A stretch of 64,000 nucleotides of DNA, taken from Apoda limacodes. Its lineage: Eukaryota; Arthropoda; Insecta; Lepidoptera; Limacodidae. The stretch is from assembly GCA_946406115.1 (NCBI GenBank), contig OX291544.1:18431521-18495520 (forward strand), written 5' to 3'. Position 1 is the stretch's first letter, and every line of letters begins with the position of its first letter. The position numbers were made by a program, and so were the translations under genes. Positions 19,096 to 29,290 of the stretch are shown one piece after another. The notes below the pieces were generated by a model, which did no database searches, was not told where the DNA came from, and saw only the letters and a list, made by a program, of their open reading frames with translations.

Positions 19096-21639
19096 CAACA
19101 ACATTGTAAAACTGACTTTTATAACTATAAATAAATAATAGGAAGCCAAGACACGAGAATGAACTAGTGACAAAGATAATTAAGCTATTTTTCTTTTTTG
19201 TTATCAATATCCTGTATTCAAGGATCTTTCAAATATAAAACAACCTCTAAAGACTAACGTAACAACTTTCCAATTTGGTCCTTTTTTTTATTCAGAATAA
19301 TTTAAGTTGTGAGTATCTGATTTATAGTAGGTAAGTTGCATTATTTTTCACTTGTTCGTTACCCTTGGTTTCGTTCTTGTTAAATTTTGTTTTTATTTAT
19401 TCAATTTATTTGGATAATTTTAGAAACCGATCAATTATATACAGAGATTCTCTCACCACGTTGACATTGGCGAAATACTGTGCCTTTAAAGCACAATAAA
19501 GGCCACAAAGCGGAAATAATAATAATAATAATTTATTCAAAACATGTCAACATTTTACTTTATTTTTGTAATGTGAATACCTAACCCAATTATTGCTTTT
19601 TATTTATCAGAAATGAGACAGTTTTTTGGGCTAATTTTTGCCATCGTATAAACATGTTATTTGGTTCGAAAAATAAGTCACATTTTATAAGCTAAAGTTG
19701 CGAAAACTTACTCTTAATTCTAAGCAAAACCATAATCAAAGATATTGTAAAGCCTTTAACTATATTTCCCATGTTCCATGCCATCGCCTTCGCCGGAAAC
19801 ATATTAAGTATATATTATATATATATATGTCTCTATATCTATTATATGTATATACACTATCAATGAACCATAGACATATGAAACCTAACACCATCCAAAG
19901 AGGTTATCTTACATACTCTATATTAAACATTTGTCTTAGAAGTCATAACTACATTCGCCAGCTAATATCGATTGGGTATCTTAGATTTGCGGTTAGACAT
20001 GATAAATGTTTGGTTTGTCTTTTATTCTACGAAGCATAAACTTTAAACTAAAGTATTATTCATCTCAATATACCAAGGACCTTCTAAAAGTTCATTGATA
20101 TATACGTTATGGATTGAGGTGGGCCTGTCTCTCACACCCTAAAAAATCGTCACCTTTGACTAAAAGTTATTAAGTGACATTCCAATTTTATTAAACTAGC
20201 GCAATCTAGCTAATAATAAATTTCGTTTACCTCTGAACTATTTTATTACCCGTTAGTTATTGGTATTAAACGCTAATATATGCATGTATACTTACAAACC
20301 GGTTCGTAATGTAATTTTATTACTTCTACTTCTATTACATTTGACCTATTTACTAGTAAATTTTAATTGAAAATGAAAAAGAATAATATAGCATTTGCAT
20401 ACCACTGGTCCAAAAAACTTAGGTGAAACCTTTGTCTAGTAGTAGAAAAACCTTGGAACGTTTTAACATATTCATTATTTTGTAGCCCCAGTAGTGGTTA
20501 TTAATAACTTTTGGTATCGCCTTTGAATTTAGGACGCCAAGAAGTATCGAGCGTTATTTAAGCTCATTAAAAAGTACAGTTGGACTTAGTTATGCATAAC
20601 ATCCTAATCCTTAATGTTTGTTCTGTTTTCAATTCTAATTTTTTTTGTACACATTGATTAAATTTAGTAAGTATATATTCTTTAACCTCTGTAACGAGTT
20701 CGTTCCGAGATATTGTCAATTTTAGAAAATTTTCTGCATACATTGTGGTATTGGGTATATTTCAGCTTGGTTCTTTACTGCATAATATCAAAGGTAAGTC
20801 TGTGTTCTTAACTTAATTTGACCAAAATTATGGTTTGGTTCTGTTTTGCATAACTATGTCTAATTATAGGTCGGATCTCGTGTCGTACAGAAATCTGTAA
20901 AGGAGGATAAGAATTATAACCAAAAATACTATATTCCGAACTTTGTCAGTTATTGTCTGACTGTGGACGTCAATTTTTACCTTTTTAAAATTATAATAGC
21001 TTATTAACTTGTATGCGACAAAAATGGAAGGAGGGATTAGTTTATATATACCATGGGTACAAAGTGTTTGTATTTTACATTAGTTTTGCCTTAGTGTTGA
21101 AAGTAAGCGTGTTTACGTCAGCTGGATATTTTTAATGCATTGTCCGAAGTATGCTTTTGCTGAAATGTATCAAGTTTTTCTCTTAAAAAAATAAGCATAA
21201 TGTTAGTAAATAAGTAGATTCGTTCCATTTGTTTTCAATTGTATTTTTTAAAGATTATTTTGAGTATTTTTATTTAATTAGTAGCAGAAGAGTAGCGGAG
21301 TGGAGAAGTTTCTATGAACGCATTATGAAGAAAAGAGGTAGTTTTCTAGAAAATAAATAAATAGTACAGGATTAGTAGTCTTATTCTCTTGTTAATTTTT
21401 TCTCAATTTTTTTATAATTATTTTAGTGAAGTTATTTCAGAAGGTATATTTATTTTTAATTTTAATTTTGTTCATAGGTTGTGTTATTTTTAAATATATT
21501 TATCAAAATTGATTTCAGTTTTAATGTTTTTATTAAAGTTTAATCATCACAGAAGTTGTTTTATTTTTATTTTGATAAGAAAAAGAAATTAATTTAAAAC
21601 ATCTTGAATCTAATACAACTTTATGAAAAATATGTTCAA
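19096..21639. other. AT-rich non-coding stretch
   Basis: Holds a short AAT-type microsatellite (about 19517-19534) and a TA-rich tract at 19806-19856. A frame at 19698-20039 (+) has no recognised motif. No gene seen. Confidence 0.4.
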
Positions 21640-21725
21640 TTACGATATTAGTATCGGAATTCCGATATTAAAATCTAATATCGGAAATCAATATCGGAAT
21701 TGAAAACCTTCCGATATTACATTCC
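21640..21725. repeat. Cluster of CCGATATT / AATATCGG words
   Basis: Six or so alternating copies of the 8-base word occur in both orientations in 85 bp (for example TATCGGAATTCCGATA). It may be the end of a transposable element. No partner end was found. Confidence 0.5.
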
Positions 21726-22429
21726 CTAGTTATGAGATATACTCGTGTATAGGCCCACCTTAGTGCAGTTCAGATACGATATATAAGACGAATAGTTGCG
21801 ATAGGCTCACCATCTGTCACAAAGGAAATGAGGTATCCCCCCACATTATGACGAGTTGTATCCAGCCATTTAGTAACCCTTTTGTGAATTTAAACTATGA
21901 CGATATACTTACATAAATTATATTTATTCTAATCTAGTTTGTTGATAAAATTATGTTATGATTTCGAATGCAACAAGGTTATGTAATTTTATGAATTAGC
22001 ATAGGAATAATTAATAATAGTATTAGTAAATTAATTTGTCTTCCGCAGCTTAATTAATTAGCATGATCTTGACATTGCTTAAATACTTAAATCACTGCTT
22101 CGTGTTAAAAGTTACAAGGTACAGCCTTGGTATGAAATTATATTTATTTAGTTTTAACTTAATCTCTGTTTTGTTATATTTATTTAGTATTAACTTAATC
22201 TCTGTTTCGACTAACAAATCGCCAAAATTTATCCAATAGACGTTCATGTTTGATTGAAATTTAATGTTTATCCCATGTTTTTGAACTATCTCTTTTACCG
22301 TTGTCAATTTATGTAAGTATTAGTACATATACTTATCTATAGAAAGAAAAAAAATCTTACATAATATCCTATCTCACACACAATTGAGATATTGGAACCA
22401 ATACGTCCGAATAAAAAACGGAGCCCTTA
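21726..22429. other. AT-rich non-coding stretch with a 37-bp tandem pair
   Basis: 22136-22210 is two copies of a ~37-bp unit (TATATTTATTTAGT(A/T)TTAAC, then TTAATCTCTGTTT). The minus-strand frame over it is a by-product. Nothing else recognised. Confidence 0.5.
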
Positions 22430-22565
22430 TAGAATAACTTGCGTCTTTTTTAGGGTTCCGTACGTCTGAATACGTAGGAAAACAAATAGGATAACTTGTG
22501 TCTGTCCGTCGGTCACAGCCTTTTTCCTTCTATTATTTATCTCCGAATTTACGGGACCGATTCTG
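22430..22565 (-). repeat. Fragment of the GTGCGAGTCGGACTCGC repeat family (GGGTTCCGTA end)
   Basis: TTTTTTAGGGTTCCGTACGT followed by GTCTGTCCGTCGGTCAC matches the far end of the same lepidopteran family as 41166-41605, in inverted orientation. Confidence 0.5.
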
Positions 22566-22904
22566 TTGTTAGTTACTAAGGTAATTTCGTACACATATAT
22601 CAAATATGTAACCCAAACACTGGGATCTTTTTGAGGGTGGGCGGGCGTTTCTTTAAAGATCCCAATTTTTTTTATTTTTTCATTTTTAAATTATACTTTA
22701 ACTTTTAATCTCCTTTACTATCCCCTTTATATAAGGGCTTAAGTTTTTCACAATCATTATTGCCTCACCAACTATTTTCAAAACCATGTCTTGTACATCA
22801 CTTTATAACTGCATAGCATAATGGTAATAATTGAGGAGGAGTAATTGTTGGGAGGATAGATATACCGTCATCGATGGCCTAACTCACTTTCTGTGGTTTA
22901 CACT

Positions 22905-23285
22905 TCGTCAAAAAACCAAAATCACCGACATAGCTGAAACAGATAGCAAGCTGAAGCTGCAATGGGTAAGCCTTATCGCTCGTCCAACCAATAACCGATA
23001 GGGACGAAAGGTTTTTTGGAGTGGCGACCATGAATTGGAAGACGCAGCGTGGGACGGTTTCATACCATGTAGCCGACCTAGTTAGAGCCGCAGGAAGCCA
23101 GCTGCAATGGGTAGGCCTTATCGCTCGTCCAACCGATAACCGATAGGGACCAAAGGTTTTTTCGAGTGGCCGACCTAGTTAGAGCCGCAGGAAGCCAGTG
23201 GAAGCAGATAGTTCCAACTCGGTCGTTGTTGTCTGCGGCAATGAGATCCTGGTCTGATTCATCTTGTGTCACATTTATATTGCTT
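22905..23285 (+). pseudogene. RTE LINE C-terminal fragment with internal duplication
   Basis: Translation gives KITDIAETDSKLKLQW, then IARPTNNR and RKVF, matching the RTE C-terminal motif TKVxDIAHxIAKLKWQW-AGHIARRTDGRWG seen at 24784 and 28102. The far end reads DLVRAAGSQWKQ and TRSLLSAAMRSW, matching the next conserved RTE block. Stops and frame shifts abound. A ~100-bp piece is present twice (GCTGCAATGGGTA at 22954 and 23101; CCGACCTAGTTAGAGCCGCA at 23071 and 23169), with ~49 bp lost from the second copy. Dead copy. Confidence 0.7.
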
Positions 23286-23861
23286 CATTATATTCTTGGC
23301 TAAAAAAACGCGTTTAAATTTATATTTGCATTTTTGACTCGCCTATGAAGATAGATAGAGGTATTCTTTAATGCATTCCAAAGCTAATCTTAAAACCAAT
23401 TTGTACATTCTATTAACAAGCATACAATAAAGTGGCATTATCACTTAAGACCGATTTCTGACATAAGGTATGCAATATAAAATTAAGATTAAAAGAAAAA
23501 AAAATCTACATATATTACAAAAATAGCTAGTATACATACCTAATTAATGAATTGAAAAATAATTTAATTCCCTGACAAACTATCGAGGTAAAAGACAAGT
23601 AAACTTAATTTTCAGCAATTTGTTATGATTATTTAATATGATCATTTTTTTTAATTACCTACGTTTGATTTTTTTTTTTTAATTTGTTCTTTCCCTAATA
23701 CCCTTTAATACCCTTGATTTAATACCCTTCCCCATTTAATACCCGTGAGCATTTGTGATTCCCCTTTCCCCACTAATCACCTCCAGTTCTTTACGAAAAC
23801 TTAGCCACCTAGCGGAAGGGCGCAGCACTTCAGTGACAATTCTATAGAATATTTTGGCATC
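23286..23861. other. AT-rich non-coding stretch
   Basis: No gene recognised. 23696-23760 repeats the phrase AATACCCTT about four times in a short, irregular array. Confidence 0.4.
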
Positions 23862-24035
23862 AGTTTTTTTTTTTTTTTTGAATACCACTAAGGTGGCAAA
23901 CAAGCCTACGGTCCGCCTGATGGTAAGCGGTCACCGTAGCCTATGGACGCTTGCAACACCAGGGGCATCACTCGCGCGTTGCCGACCCTTCAGAAATCTA
24001 ATAACTTCTTTTTTGAAGAACCATTAAGTTTATCA
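23862..24035 (-). mobile_element. Retroposon family with GTGGCAAACAAGC end
   Basis: A 16-base T-run followed by ACCACTAAGGTGGCAAACAA, CCTGATGGTAAGCGGTCACC, TAGCCTATGGACGCTTGCAA and GCGCGTTGCCGACCCTTCAG. Same family as 18748 and 48206. The T-run at the left edge reads as an A-tail on the minus strand. The small plus frame at 23943 lies within it and is not a gene. Confidence 0.65.
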
Positions 24036-24644
24036 CAACTGGTAATTTTATATTATACTTACATAAATAATTTTATTCTTGGGATATTTTTAGGTTTAGG
24101 ACTTAGGATATATTCGATTTTTGGAACAAAGTACCTTATACTTTGATTTGAGAATGAGGAATAAACGGAAAAAGCGGCACTTTTTTCGCGACACCACTAC
24201 TTCACAGCCATGTATGCATGCATGCATGTGCGGATTTCTATCTATCTTGACCTTTTTGACGCTTCTTAGTCCGGTCAAATTAGACCAAAAAATAAGAGTA
24301 TAGCTACCTAAATTCCCACCAAGCTGAAAATCAGTAAGATTGTTTAAAAATTATTAAAAATAAAATTTGAAACTTCCCCATCTTTCCCCTGTATGGAAAA
24401 AAAAATTCAAGGTCAAAGGTCAAAAAAATGAGTTTGTCGCGATTTTCACCAAAACGGTAAGTTTTATCATAGAAAGACTTTTTCAAAAATTATAGATCAT
24501 AAAATTATCTACAAAAAATGTATCATTACTTTTTTTTCTACGAGCAACCGTTTTTGAGATATAACGATTCAAAAAGTTGTAAAAGTTGTAATCGTCATAA
24601 TATACATGAGTACGCCACGTATATACATCTCTATCTCTATAGTT
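24036..24644. other. AT-rich non-coding stretch
   Basis: No gene. Contains a short ATGC run (24207-24225). Overlapping open frames on both strands (24096-24303) have no motif. Confidence 0.4.
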
Positions 24645-25309
24645 GTAATATCATCATCATCATCATCATCATCATCATTATATGAGCCCATTTACGTCCA
24701 CTGCTGGGCATAGGCCTCACCTAACTTTCTCCACAGCGTGCGACTCTGTGCCGCCTGTAATAACCAACGGCTCTCCGCTACCTTTACGAGGTCATCTGTC
24801 CATCTAGCAGGGGCCGTCCCACGCTGTGCTTTTCAATTCGTGGTCGCCACTCGAAAACCTTCTTCCCCCATCGGCCATCGGTTCTTCGAGATATGTGCCC
24901 TGACCATTGCCACTTCAGCTTTGCGATTTGGTGAGCTATGTCGGCGACTTTAGTTCTCCTACGGATTTCCTCATTCCTGATTCGATCACGTAGGGAAACT
25001 CCGAGTATAGCTCTTTCAATAGCCCGCTGAGCGATCTTGAGCTTTCGTATAATATGGCCTATAGTTATTGGCCACGTCTCAGTATCGTAAGTCATCACTG
25101 GCAGCACACACTGGTTGAAGACTTTTTTCTTTAAGCAGATATTAAGGACGAGAAAATAATACGCAGCTTTCCGAACGCTGCCCAACCGAGTTGGATTCGG
25201 TAAATCTAATCGAACAGTTTGTCCCAGGTATACGTATTCGCCAACAACTTTGAGTGTAGAGTTCCCAACAGTTATTGGAGTGGGTCCTACATGGCCATTC
25301 GACATGATT
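24645..25309 (-). mobile_element. 5'-truncated RTE LINE, 3' end with microsatellite tail
   Basis: On the minus strand the ORF tail (25305-24784) reads GEYVYLGQTVRLDLPNPTR, then CVLPVMTYDTETW, RKLKIAQRAIERAILGVSLR, EEIRRRTKVADIAHQIAKLK and RPRIEKHSVGRPLLD: the conserved end of RTE reverse transcriptase proteins. After the ORF, the 3' region has the phrase AGGCCTATGCCCAGCAGTGG and ends in (ATG)n at about 24681-24652, the usual RTE-type microsatellite tail. About 60 residues between GSVRK and the Cys block are lost (compare the expected spacer), and the 5' part is missing. Confidence 0.85.
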
Positions 25310-25680
25310 TAACTCCCAAACGCAAAGTTTTAAACTTTTTTGACATATATGTAAAATATCGAAAGTGTGGCTGTCGGGTAGTGAATGTCCTGAATCTAAA
25401 AGATGTTTCGCAAAGTTTGATCGATCTGGGTGTTGAATATTGTAGGCTGAAATGTGTTTTTTGTATCTTGTATCAAAACTGCCGCAAGTAAGCTTGTATA
25501 TACCAGACTTTTTTGAATGTTCAGTGCATTCTTTCGCATTACACAATATCTTTTTTAATGTATTATTTGTATCGTAGGCGACATAAATGTCGTTACGACG
25601 CAATGTTTTAGCTATTTTTTCAGAAATTTTTCTATAATAATTTAAACTACCTTTGTATTTTTTAATATTTTTTTCCATTA
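25310..25680 (-). pseudogene. Penelope-like element GIY-YIG endonuclease region, core deleted
   Basis: Frame MEKNIKKYKG to VWEL. It contains RRNDIYVAYDTNNTLKKIL, CNAKECTEHSKKSGIYKLTC and then directly GSFDTRYKKHIS. In Penelope-like elements the GIY and YIG halves are separated by about ten residues. Here the join GS-FDTRYKKH removes the YIG strand, so the nuclease cannot work. It is one base out of frame with the reverse transcriptase ORF (RT stop and this start overlap as CCTAATGG at 25677-25684), although the family has a single ORF. The truncated RTE begins right after, at 25309. Confidence 0.75.
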
Positions 25681-26460
25681 GGGTATAGTGCCGCTGTTGC
25701 CCTGGAATAAAGTTTCTTTTTGATTAAGCTGTACTATCATCCTTTGGTTGTATCTATTGGAATTAGCTATTTGATAAATTATATTGAGTTCTGTGTAATA
25801 ATCTTGTTTACTGAGAGGTACTGACAATAATCGATGTATGTATGAATTGAATGCCGCGAGTTTATGTTTCCAAGGATGACAAAATGAAGCTGGAATAACT
25901 GCGTCAGTCTGTGTTGGTTTGCTGTATATTTGAATGTTATGTTTGTTTTGGCTTCTTTTTAAAGTTAAGTCCATAAAATTGAGACTACCATTTCGTTCTT
26001 TTTCTAATTTAAATTTAATTTTTGGATGTATATTGTTTACAAAATGTTCTAGTTCTTGGTCTCTTCCTGTCCAGCACAATATTATGTCATCTACATATCT
26101 ATAGTAGTACAGAACATCACTGTGAGAAATTATGTTTTGAGTTTCAAAATTATCCATGAATATATCTGCCATCAGGGGACTCAAAGGGGAACCCATTGCA
26201 AGTCCTTCTGTTTGTAAATAAAATTGATTATTAAATCTGAAAAAAATTTGTTGCATACAAATTGTCGTTAGATCCAACAGTTCTTGTTTTTCTCGTGGAT
26301 GTAAAAGTTACCTATCAAACATATTTGATATTACAGTTAAACACTCTTGATATGGAACATTGGTAAAAAAACTATCCACATCCAGCGAAACTATAATTGA
26401 ATCTACCGGTATCGTGATATGCTGAATATTTTTAATTAAAGCAATTCCAATTCTGCATTG
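25678..26460 (-). pseudogene. Penelope-like element reverse transcriptase fragment
   Basis: Penelope-like elements are retroelements whose reverse transcriptase is related to telomerase. Reading minus strand: motif A region SLDVDSFFTNVP near 26380 with an in-frame stop TAA shortly after (about 26312-26310), then an open stretch from 26277 with LQTEGLAMGSPLSPLMADIF (motif B) and YRYVDDIIL (motif C catalytic Asp-Asp, about 26100). A thumb-like region follows (LNFMDLTLK, SKPTQTDAVIPASFCHPWKH) and ends at GTIP. The N-terminus before motif A is missing. The stop, the frame shift at 25680 and the loss of the nuclease core make it inactive. Confidence 0.85.
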
Positions 26461-26800
26461 TTACGTATGTTTTCAAATAATAACAACAACCGATCAGGTG
26501 ATTAGGACGGTTGGGGGGAGTAGTAGGGGTTGTTTATATAAGAGCAACAACAGCTGTTTTACGTCATTTGGTGAAGGTATAGCGCACGACCAACTTGCGT
26601 CTCCTGAAGATGCCTCGTGTTGAGGCGAAACACGTGTCGAGTTTTTTTTTTTATTAATTTGGTGGTGGTGTTGTGATATAGTTGGCATCGTCCACATAAA
26701 GAGGGAGGGAGATGCACTCCTACACATGTGGATGGTTTACTTCTGTACATGAGTGCTTCTGAATTGTTTTTAGCGGATTTGCAAGGTAATAACATTTTTA
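26461..26800. mobile_element. Probable terminal region of the Penelope-like element
   Basis: Lies next to the 5'-truncated reverse transcriptase and contains the hammerhead-like motif at 26601-26641 on the plus strand, opposite to the reverse transcriptase. On the minus strand there is a TATA-like TATATAAACA at 26540-26531. Short overlapping minus frames are not genes. That this is the element's terminal repeat is inference from known association of hammerheads with Penelope-like elements. Confidence 0.4.
26601..26641 (+). ncRNA. Hammerhead-ribozyme-like motif
   Basis: All core parts occur in order: CTGAAGA (26604-26610, box CUGANGA), helix II GCCTC/GAGGC (26612-26616 with 26622-26626) capped by GTGTT, GAA (26627-26629), helix III ACACGTGT (26630-26637, a perfect palindrome) and cleavage-site C at 26638. 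Helix I is CTC/GAG (26601-26603 with 26639-26641). One unpaired T (26611) sits before helix II. A tiny, palindromic helix III is typical of retroelement hammerheads that may work as dimers. Activity is untested. Confidence 0.6.
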
Positions 26801-26944
26801 TCATATTATTAGTAAAGTATATATGGTTCCAATGTAATTGTAATTAAGGGTAAATTCATTGAATTCGTTACGTTGTTGATCAGTTTTTACCAAGTCTCTG
26901 GGTCAATTTTATTCAATTCCGGGCTTTTTTCCCGAGACCTGAAA
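26801..26944. other. Short AT-rich spacer
   Basis: Nothing recognised. Confidence 0.4.
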
Positions 26945-27125
26945 ATTATAATGAGTCAAATAATAGATTATACAACAAGTGAATGAAAAGGAAATTTAAT
27001 TCAAGGGACTAAGTTGAACCCCGAGAGCAGCGAAGTAGAATCCTGAGCGGAGCGAGGGTTACAAAGGACCGAGATGCATTTTTGTTTCACGTGTTGTAGT
27101 ATACTCTAATTTTTACCATTGGCTG
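26945..27125. repeat. Repeat family with GAGCGGAGCGAGGG, copy 1
   Basis: AGATTATACAACAAGTGAAT, then GGAAATTTAATTCAAGGGAC, TCCTGAGCGGAGCGAGGGTT and ACGTGTTGTAGTATA. The edges (ACAACAAGTG / CACGTGTTGT) are inverted, so a short MITE is possible. Copies at 29112 and 46868. Confidence 0.6.
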
Positions 27126-27519
27126 CGAGCAAATAAAAAGTATCACGTTTTAGTATATATTTGGTAATTATTACCGGGTGACAAGAGAACAATGACATAT
27201 AACAACCACAATAACAATTATAACAATTGTTCCAAATTCAATTATTTTTATTCACTCACTGAGTAAAAGTTAGTTTTATTCATAGTTATCGATGAATAAA
27301 ATGCCCTTTTTCGAGTGGCAATGATAAAAAATTTGTCGTGTTTTTTAATTCCTGAATAAGCTGATTGTTAAGGTGTTTCTATACAAAACAATATTTATTA
27401 ATCAATGCCTATGTATCTATTTTATTAAAAAACAATAAGTACTTACTTCAGTTTCCCAACTTTTTGTAGTAGTTACATCGCTCCAATTTATTTAGCTTTG
27501 TCATATTTGCGCTTTTTCG
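27126..27519. other. AT-rich non-coding stretch
   Basis: No gene. 27250-27330 (TCACTCACTGAGTAAAAGTT, GAGTGGCAATGATAAAAAA) recurs in similar form at 29830-29920, so it belongs to a longer form of the flanking repeat. Confidence 0.4.
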
Positions 27520-28450
27520 ATGTTTGTAATCGAGGTGCTAAAATGCTTGTACGATAACGCCACTATGTCAGTCCGCCTCCAGGATCAGAACTCGAAACCG
27601 ATCCAACTGCAGAAAGGTGTGAGACAGGGAGATGTCATATCTCCGAAACTGTTCACAAATGCGTTGGAAGATGTCTTTAAGCTTCTGGACTGGGACGGGA
27701 TTGGCATCAATATTAATGGCGAGTACATTACCCACCTTCGGTTTGCCGACGATATTGTGGTCATGGCAGAATCGATGGAGGACCTTAGCACAATGCTCGA
27801 AAGCCTTAGTCGAGCTTCCCAACGAGTGGGCCTCAAGATGAACATGGACAAGACGAAAATCATGTCGAATGGCCATTGTAGCACCCACTCCAATAACTGT
27901 TGGGAACTCTACACTCGAAGTTGTTGGCGAATACGTATACCTGGGAAAAACTGTTCGATTAGATTCACTGAATCCAACTCGGTTGGGCAGCGTTCGGAAA
28001 ACTGCGTACTATTTTCTCGTCCCAAATACCCCAGTGCTTAAAGTCAAAAGTCTTCAACTAGTGTGTGTTGCCAGTGATGACTTACGGCACTGAGGCTAAC
28101 TATGGGCCTTATACGAAAGCTCAAGGTCGCTCAGCGGGCGATGGAAAGAGCTATGCTCGGAGTTTCCCTACATGATCGAATCAGGAATGAGGAAATCCGT
28201 AGGAGAACTAAAGTCGCCAACATAGCTCACCGAATCGCAAAGCTGAAGTGGCAATGGGCAGGGCACATAGCTCGAAGAACCGATGGCCGATGGGGTAAGA
28301 AGGTTCTCGAGTGGCGGCCACGAACCGGAAAGCGCAGCGTGGGACGGCCCCCTCTCTAGATAGACAGATGAGCGGGGAGCCGTTGGTTACAGGCTGCACA
28401 GAGTCAAACGCTGTGGAGAAAGTTAGGTGAGGCCTATGTTAATCCTCCGA
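27520..28450 (+). pseudogene. RTE LINE reverse transcriptase C-terminal half, frameshifted
   Basis: The first frame (27520-~27880) holds QLQKGVRQGDVISPKLF (motif B region), HLRFADDIVVMAE (catalytic Asp-Asp) and GLKMNMDKTKIMS. A frame shift near 27880 leads to VGEYVYLGKTVRL. Then from 28102 come LIRKLKVAQRAMERAMLGV, RRRTKVANIAHRIAKLKWQW and ARRTDGRWGKKVLEWRP, ending in a stop after SVGRPPL. Better preserved than the 24645 copy, but the nuclease and the front of the reverse transcriptase are missing. It stops abruptly where the jockey-type 3' end begins. Confidence 0.85.
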
Positions 28451-28496
28451 GAGTAGAATCAAGCAATGATTGGATTTTCGGCTTAACTGAGACGAT

Positions 28497-28885
28497 AACC
28501 TACACAGGGACTTTAAGCTCCCCCACGATTCCCCAATACTTCAAAGAACTAGCAGTCCGCTTTTTTGAGTGCACACCCAATCACCCGATTCGATTAATCA
28601 GTCAAGCAATCCACAAGCATACCATCCCCCCGACGGACCACGGCACGGTCGAAAAAACATTGTTAGGCGGCCTCGGCACGTGCTGACGGCCACTGACGAC
28701 GATCTCGCTAGTTGACTAGTTCGAGGCTTACGCTGGTCGAAGGGACGACCGTAAGAGCGATAACCCGCGGGGAACTCTTGAGCGTTGGGCGCTTTATGGG
28801 CTGAGACTCCTTCAGAGTTTCGCGCCAAAAGCCCGGTGGAGCAGTAATGGCTGCAGCCAAACTGTAGTAGTCATACAAAAAATAA
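28497..28885 (+). mobile_element. Jockey/X-like LINE, 3' fragment
   Basis: Same sequence as the 3' end of the element at 1-2092: SPTIPQYFKELAVRFFECTP in translation, then the GC-rich 3' untranslated region (TTGAGCGTTGGGCGCTTTAT) and GCAGTAATGGCTGCAGCC, ending near a short A-rich stretch. 5'-truncated, with internal deletions relative to the longer copy. Confidence 0.8.
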
Positions 28886-28914
28886 GGAGATTTTTTAGTT
28901 CGTCAATTCCTGGG

Positions 28915-29290
28915 TTCTTTAGCTAAATAACAAAAGTAACAACCTAATAGATTCGTCATATCCGTCTGTCCGCCCGTTCGTATGTCTCAGCCTTATAATA
29001 CCGCTGACCTGACATTGATTCTGATAAAATTTTACAGAAAGGTGTCTAATGTAAATGAAGCCCTTAACTTTTAAACACGAATTCTAAAAAATAGCGATTA
29101 CACAGGTTTATAATAGTAGATTATGCAACAAGTGTAAAAAGAGGGAATTTAATTCGAGGGACTAAGTTGGATCCGGGAGTAGATTCTAGATTAGAATCTT
29201 GAGCGGAGCGAGGGATACAAGGATCGAGAAAAAAAAATTTTTTCACGAGTTGTGTTACCATTGACTGCGAAAAAATAAACAGTAGTATAG
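28915..29290. repeat. Two repeat fragments: GTCTGTCCG-type and GAGCGGAGCGAGGG family
   Basis: 28915-29050 (GGGTTCTTTAGCTAAATAAC, then CGTCTGTCCGCCCGTTCG) matches the minus-strand end of the GTGCGAGTCGGACTCGC family. 29112-29285 is a second copy of the family at 26945 (GATTATGCAACAAGTGTAAA, TTGAGCGGAGCGAGGGATAC, ACGAGTTGTGTTACC). Confidence 0.55.
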
